A stretch of 64,000 nt of DNA, taken from positions 15,774,274 through 15,838,273 of the forward strand of contig CM033122.1 in assembly GCA_019321725.1 (NCBI GenBank), in the 5' to 3' direction. Under the pieces are notes generated by a model. It ran no database searches. It worked only from the letters and a program-made list of their open reading frames with translations, and was not told the origin of the DNA. Source of the stretch: Paulownia fortunei (lineage: Eukaryota > Streptophyta > Magnoliopsida > Lamiales > Paulowniaceae). Shown here piece by piece: positions 58,811 through 64,000 of this stretch (position 1 is its first letter; every line of letters begins with the position of its first letter). The translations under genes and the position numbers were made by a program.

Positions 58811-59071
58811 TATTGATAAAGTTGCTATTTGGATTAACAACTTCTTACAAAGTTGCTACTTGGGTTAACAACTTTACACAAAATTGCTAATTTCATCTAT
58901 TTTCTTAATTTTGCTCTATCCCATGGTGTTTATATAAAAAAAAAATTAAAATTGCTATATTCTATTAAGAAAAAGCCTAAAATCTATTAGAGTGTGATTT
59001 AATTCATATTATTAACTAGTACATGGAATATGTCTAGATTCAACTATTGAACCTCTTTATCTCTTTTTCAT

Positions 59072-59080
59072 CTATATATA
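59072..59080 (+). promoter_or_regulatory. Likely TATA box of the methionine gamma-lyase gene
   Basis: CTATATATA lies 63 bp before the ATG, in a T/C-rich setting typical of plant promoters. Transcription would start around 59105-59115. Confidence 0.6.
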
Positions 59081-59110
59081 CATAACCAGTTCCTCTCAAT
59101 TCTAATTCAC

Positions 59111-59136
59111 ACGCGCGCGCGCGCGCACACACACAT
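59111..59136 (+). repeat. (CG)n(CA)n microsatellite in the 5' leader
   Basis: Fifteen bases of alternating C and G (59112-59126) run directly into alternating C and A, ending seven bases before the ATG. It is the only CG microsatellite in this A+T-rich window. Confidence 0.9.
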
Positions 59137-59142
59137 AGAGCA

Positions 59143-60030
59143 ATGGCGGACGGAACCCTCAACCCCAACGTAGATAACGTGCAGACCAAGAAGCGATCAG
59201 GCTCCGATGATCAATGGGATCAATTTGCGGCCGCCGCCAAGAAGCATCAAATGATCAGTAAGGCGCCTCCCCACGTAGACGATCCAGCGGCGGCTCTAGC
59301 CAATTCCCGCCACGAGTTTGGCGAGCACGGCGGCGTCAACATGTCCATTGAGGCCTCCGCCACCTTCACCGTCATGGAGCCCGACACCCTGCGGCGGATG
59401 TTCGCCGGAGAACTCGGCCCCGACCGAGATTTCTTCATTTACAGCCGCCACTTCAACCCCACCGTGCTCAACCTGGGCCGCCTCATGGCTGCCTTGGAAG
59501 GCACAGAGGCCGCCTACTGCACCGCCTCCGGCATGTCCGCCATCTCCTCCGTCCTCCTCCAGCTCTGCAGCTCCGGCGGACACCTGGTCGCCTCGCGTAC
59601 CCTCTACGGTGGGACCCACGCGCTGCTGACGCATTTCTTCCCCAGGGCTTGCAACATAACGACGACGTTTGTGGACATCAGGGACCACGACATGGTGAGG
59701 AGGGAAATCGTGGAGGGGAGGACGAAGGTGCTGTACTTCGAGACGATTTCGAACCCGACGCTGACGGTGGCTAACGTGCCAGAGCTGTGCAGGATAGCGC
59801 ACGATAAGGGGGTGACGGTGGTGGTGGACAACACCTTTTCTCCGATGGTGGTGTCGCCGGCGAGGCTGGGGGCGGACGTGGTGGTTCACAGCATCACTAA
59901 GTACATCAGCGGTGCGGCCGACATCAACGCAGGTCCGTTGCCTTTCTTATGTTGGATTTTTATGTTTCTGTTTGTCAATGACTTTAATTTTTGAGTACGC
60001 GTGTCGTAAGATTGGTGGGGACACTAATGA

Positions 60031-60072
<42 letters not shown>

Positions 60073-62643
60073 CTTTTCTCAAAAAAGAGTTTATCCTATA
60101 TAGAGATTATAATTATTAAACTTTAGTGTTAATATATGTAAATCTCCAATAAAATTTAACACATACAAAATAGTTTTTTGCACAAGTTGGTACCAAAATT
60201 TTTGCAAAATTTATAGTGCAGACTCCGACATCTATTTGGTGTATTATCAAAATAATATAAGTGATGATGATTTTTTAATAATATTAAAATATATAGATGC
60301 TAATAACCTCTTACAGCCTTCTTGTCTTGTCTCTTTTACACATGAATTTTGTCATGTCTTGCATAATAATAAATTCAGAATTCAAAAATTATTCCTGAGT
60401 TTTTAAAATTCATAATCCAGGTATCCTTTACGATAAATTAAAAGGAAATTAATAAAATCTCATTTGCATAACAAAATTCAGAATATATCGACATAAATTT
60501 TTTAATTATTTTATAAAAATAATACATTTATATGTAAAAATTGTTAACTAAAATTGTGCTATCTAGTAAAATTATACACATAACTGAAAAAATAGAAAAA
60601 ACAACTTACTATAATATAATTTTATTAAAATAAAAAGAAAATTTTGAAATAAAGTACTAATTTAATAATAAAATTTAGGAGATTTTATCATGTTACTATT
60701 TATAAAAAATATGTATGTATATAATTTCAATATGTTATAAAACTATCATACTTTATTCCAATCATTTTAAAAAATTCATAGAGTTTTGCTACTTATAATG
60801 CCTAGTCTCTATTTGTACATTCTCCCAAAATAAAGTACTAATTTAATAATAAAATTTAGGAGATTTTATCATGTTACTATTTATTAAAAATATGTATATA
60901 TATAATTTCAATATGTTATAAAACTATCATACTTTATTCCAATCATTTTAAAAAATTCATAGAGTTTTGCTACTTATAATGCCTAGTCTCTATTTGTACA
61001 TTCTCCCACAACTTGGGGATTTAGGTTTTGTATGATAAATACCTACCATTTCCCCTAACTTATTCTCCAAGTGTACCCTGAAAAAAGGGTTCACGTGATT
61101 TTCACGTTAAAAGTATAGTTTAGGGTTGTGGTCACATGTGAACCTTGAATTCCTATTCTCGTGAGCTGAACTGGTTAGTTGCAACGCGTGCCGTCTATAC
61201 TCAGTTGCAAGTTCTTTGGCTACTATTCCCTTGTTCTCAAAATATTTAATTTTATTTGATGCCATATGAAAATTTAATTATGAGTTGAAAAATAATTTTT
61301 TTGTATGTATGTATGTATGAATGTATTATTATTATTATTATTATCTACACAAATATTGATTGAGACGTAGCATATCACATTATTACTTTAATGAAAGAGT
61401 GGTTTTTATAATAAAAAATACATTTACAGTCTTATTTTGACGATCTGTAAATTTTTTTTTATAAATTTGGGATAATGTGGATATTATTTTACAGTTACTA
61501 TAGTTAATTAGAAGAAAAGGGCATATATATATCAAATTTATTACTCTTCTTTTCTTCTTGAATTGTTTCAAAATGAAATTTTATTTTCTAAAATATCTTT
61601 TATTTTCAATTATTATTCCCTCAATTAATAATTATATATATTAATCATCACTTTTTAAGGATAATAATATAAAAATTCTAGAAAACTTATATTTTTTGTT
61701 TATTCTTATCTAAAATTCAAAATAGCCCATAATTTTAGGACAGGATAATATGATTGATGGATTGAGTAGGTCCAAAATATGATGTTGATAGAAATGAATC
61801 CTCCATGTGATGGATGATGGGCTTTTTTTGTTTTGTCCCATAAATTGATGGTTCCATGATGTAAGGAATATACCACCACAATATATACAACCACTTCTGC
61901 TGATCTAAGTTAGGATTCCTATAGATCCATGTCTTTTTCTGAAATGATGATGCATACCTTGACCCTTGGAGATTTACATTTGACACCTAATAGATTGTTT
62001 AATGATGTTTTAAGTGATTCATTCCTAATTGTGATTATGTACTAATTTTAATAATGCATGGACAGGTGCTGTTTGTGGCCCAGCCAGCCTAGTGAATTCC
62101 ATGATGGATCTTCATCAAGGGGCTCTCATGATATTGGGCCCGACGATGAACCCGAAAGTGGCCTTCGAACTATCGGAGAGGCTCCCTCATTTGGGCCTCA
62201 GGATGAAGGAGCATTGCCACCGGGCTTTGGTCTTTGCTACGAGGATGAAGAAACTCGGCCTGAAAGTTATCTATCCGGGCCTGGAAAATCATCCTGATCA
62301 TGACGTTCTCAAGTCCATAGCCATTAACGACTATGGTTATGGTGGAATTCTTTGTTTGGACATGGAGACGGAGGAGAAGGCCAACCGGTTGATGAATCTT
62401 TTGCAGAATTGCACTCAATTTGGGCTGATGGCCGTTAGCTTGGGGTACTATGAGACGTTGATGTCGTGCTCGGGTAGTAGCACGAGTAGTGAAATGAACG
62501 ATGAGGAGAAAGCGTTGGCAGGGATTTCGCCAGGGTTGGTGAGAATGTCGATTGGCTATAATGGAACACTGGAGCAGAAATGGAGTCAATTTGAGAAGGC
62601 GCTAAGTCGAATGCAGGACTCCAGTTTATTGCACAAGATATAA
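59143..62643 (+). CDS. MGL: Methionine gamma-lyase, two exons
   Basis: Exon 1 is 59143-59932 and exon 2 is 62066-62643; joined they encode 455 residues (1,368 bp with stop), slightly longer than the Arabidopsis enzyme. The enzyme is pyridoxal-phosphate dependent and splits L-methionine into methanethiol, 2-oxobutyrate and ammonia in the cytosol, feeding isoleucine synthesis and methionine turnover. Seen: YSRHFNPTVLNL (phosphate-binding Tyr, residue 100), ASGMSAISS, LYGGTHALL, VVDNTFSP (Asp of the cofactor ring), HSITKYISG with cofactor Lys 253, and SPGLVRMSIGY (substrate-carboxylate Arg) near the C-terminus. There is no transit peptide. The ATG sits in CAATGGCG, a good plant start context, after a short leader. 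The intron interrupts a Gly codon (phase 1) with GT and AG ends. Exon 1 is G+C-rich, unlike all its surroundings. There are no frameshifts or stops; it appears intact. Confidence 0.96.
60029..60068 (+). repeat. (TG)n(TA)n microsatellite in the intron
   Basis: About ten bases of TG repeat followed by nearly thirty bases of TA repeat. Confidence 0.9.
60646..61008 (+). repeat. 181-bp tandem duplication in the intron
   Basis: Two adjacent copies (about 60646-60827 and 60828-61008) share the whole stretch from AAATAAAGTACTAATTTAAT to TACATTCTCCCA. I see only two differences, near TTTATAAAAAATATGTATG against TTTATTAAAAATATGTATA. Confidence 0.92.
61301..61343 (+). repeat. (GTAT)n and (ATT)n microsatellite
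   Basis: Three to four GTAT units followed by about six ATT units. Confidence 0.88.
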
Positions 62644-64000
62644 GGTTGTTTTACAATCTCTTTTAATGTGGTGGTTTGGTATGTTGTGTGTATTAAAAGC
62701 ATCTGCCCCATTTCTAGACCTCAGTGGTGGTGTTGTGACATTTGTTACTTGTTGAATTTGATTAGGTGACTATTTGGTTTGAGGTTCCACATTTTACACC
62801 CAATATATTTTTCATGTCTGTTTTTTTTAGTGTATCTATCAATAACTAATATGAGAACGTACAATGTCAAAGAAGAGTTCTGAAGTTAGCCAAAGAGTCC
62901 CAACGTTATGATCTCTGGGGTCGTCTAGGGGTAAATATTCCGATACTTAAGTTATCATTTTTTTTTTTTGATTGTGGGTCTTTATCAAAGTAAATAATTG
63001 AAAAATAATTAGACGAGGGGATCTTAAGTAATCATATTGATTAATTATTTTTATAATACACGCATCGCATTTTAATTACGGCAATTATCCAATTATACAA
63101 AAATAAAATTATCCTTCATCAATATGTAATGTTAATAAATTTCTAATAATGGGACATCAGCATCATCACTCACTGGTTAATTTCAATTTCATTCTTTATT
63201 AAGTTACGAACAATTGAAAACTTATTTTGTGTTTGACGCGACAAGTGGGTGCTTTCTATTAACTATTAATGCTAAAAACTAAATGATTTTATATTCTGAT
63301 TAGTACTATACGTGTTTGGACTGAATGATACACATATACATACTGAGCTTATTAATAATGATGTTGACTGGAAGTATTTATTTTCATATTACTAGTTTTT
63401 TTAATTATATTTATGTTTTGATTTAGAATTATTAATTGTATTTAAGTCAATTTTAAATTTTTGATGCACTAATGATATTATTAATGAATTTTTGATATGT
63501 TTTTTTGAATCCAATACCTTTTAGTTAAATGGTATTGGGATCTTAATTTTACCAGTTAGATAAAATCGCAATCACCTTCATCTTTATTTTATTTTTTTAT
63601 TCATTAATTTGAAATTATATCATTGCCAACATTTTATTTGTGCAACATTTTAGTGTCCTGACATTGTTTGAGAATTATCATGCGGGCTATACGAGACTTA
63701 TATTACTCGAAGGTTTAAACAAATCCAATCTTGACATCAATAACAAACTCATAAGGTTGAAAATAATAAATTTGAAAAAGATGTTCCTTATGAAAAAATA
63801 ATTTGAATAAACTTTTATCGACTCTCTTATGATTAGGTATAATTACGATAACACCCCCTACTGCTTATAAAATTGTACTTGTATGTCAACAACGGATGTT
63901 AGATAAAGTTAACGGAATTATTGAAATAACATTTCTACCTCCGCTTTTATTTTGTATTATGTGTATAGTAGAAGAATGTTATTGTTCATATACTAGAAGG
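62644..64000. other. Downstream DNA without a recognisable gene
   Basis: The 3' untranslated region of the lyase gene must lie in the first few hundred bases, but I see no clear AATAAA. Around 63840-63960 the wording AATTACGATAACACCCCCTA and GTTAACGGAATTATTG resembles the ends of the inverted-repeat elements at 51322 and 52837, and may be one end of another copy running past the window. Confidence 0.45.

Larger units (their letters stand above)
57589..58985. mobile_element. Large foldback element
   Basis: The left end (TCCAGGCTTTTTTAATAGAA, AAGAAAATAGGTAAAGTTG, TTGCTAACCCAAGTGGCAAC) reappears as its reverse complement at the right end, over about 150 bp. A second, inner pair (58110-58310 against 58600-58800) is also inverted. 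The left arm holds about 370 bp of A+T-rich DNA that the right arm lacks. The loop is about 290 bp. Size and long ends suggest a MULE-like or foldback transposon; no transposase is visible. Confidence 0.75.
59933..62065 (+). other. Intron of the methionine gamma-lyase gene
   Basis: 2,133 bp, from GTCCGTTG to ATGCATGGACAG. It is very A+T-rich and contains a TG/TA microsatellite, a 181-bp tandem duplication and a GTAT/ATT microsatellite near 61300-61343. No nested gene is evident; the antisense frames at 61706-61986 have no relatives. Confidence 0.92.

Noticed and set aside
58638..58868. 76-codon open frame on the plus strand of the right foldback arm
   Set aside because: It is in a different frame from the conserved Arg-rich tail, so it is a shadow of that remnant.
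59296..59889. 197-codon antisense open frame over MGL exon 1
   Set aside because: Shadow of the G+C-rich coding exon; its composition explains the lack of stops, and the sense frame clearly encodes MGL.

Overview
This window is plant nuclear DNA, almost certainly from a eudicot. It is very A+T-rich and has one clear host gene, whose exons are split by an intron with canonical GT-AG ends. Nearly all other recognisable sequence is LTR retrotransposons of typical plant lineages (Athila-like and Tat-like Ty3/gypsy; several Ty1/copia), one SINE-like copy and several inverted-repeat elements. I cannot name the species.

Layout. 1-468: tail of a copia Pol on the minus strand. 3718-4852: three decayed exons, with introns, of an HLB1-like TPR gene (minus strand). 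6523-17581: an 11.06-kb Athila-like gypsy element with AGGGT target-site duplications, inserted into a copia gag fragment that continues on its far side (to about 18300). 18510-21653: an internally deleted copia element with large LTRs. 22527-23967: integrase end of a Tat-like gypsy element, whose 3' region is interrupted by a copia element at 24150-31698 with ATTTT duplications. 31751-32078: tRNA-derived SINE-like copy. 34069-38440: Tork/Tnt1-like copia element with a good 5' LTR, no 3' LTR and a gag deletion. 38849-39029: one open exon of a Dicer-like helicase domain, closest by eye to DCL3, stranded between two retroelements. 39915-47544: minus-strand copia element with a 2.17-kb 5' LTR, inserted beside the tail and 3' LTR (47545-48030) of a relative of the 24150 element. 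48031-57030: A+T-rich DNA with two inverted-repeat (MITE-like) elements, low-complexity DNA and a CA/TA/TG palindrome. 57031-57595: four diverged 130-160-bp tandem units. 57589-58985: a large foldback whose two arms both encode the same arginine-rich protein tail.

59143-62643 is the only intact gene: a methionine gamma-lyase (two exons, 455 residues) with a TATA box, a CG/CA microsatellite 5' leader, and an intron holding a nearly perfect 181-bp tandem duplication.

No gene cluster or operon-like unit is present. The window reads as a nested-repeat region next to a single metabolic gene. The retroelements are all disabled: many catalytic aspartates are replaced, and many in-frame stops look like C-to-T changes. 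The most unusual objects are the coding palindrome at 57.6-59.0 kb, the captured HLB1 exons, the isolated Dicer-like exon, and the tandem array of MITE-like ends. I found no convincing undescribed system; these are the items most worth checking.
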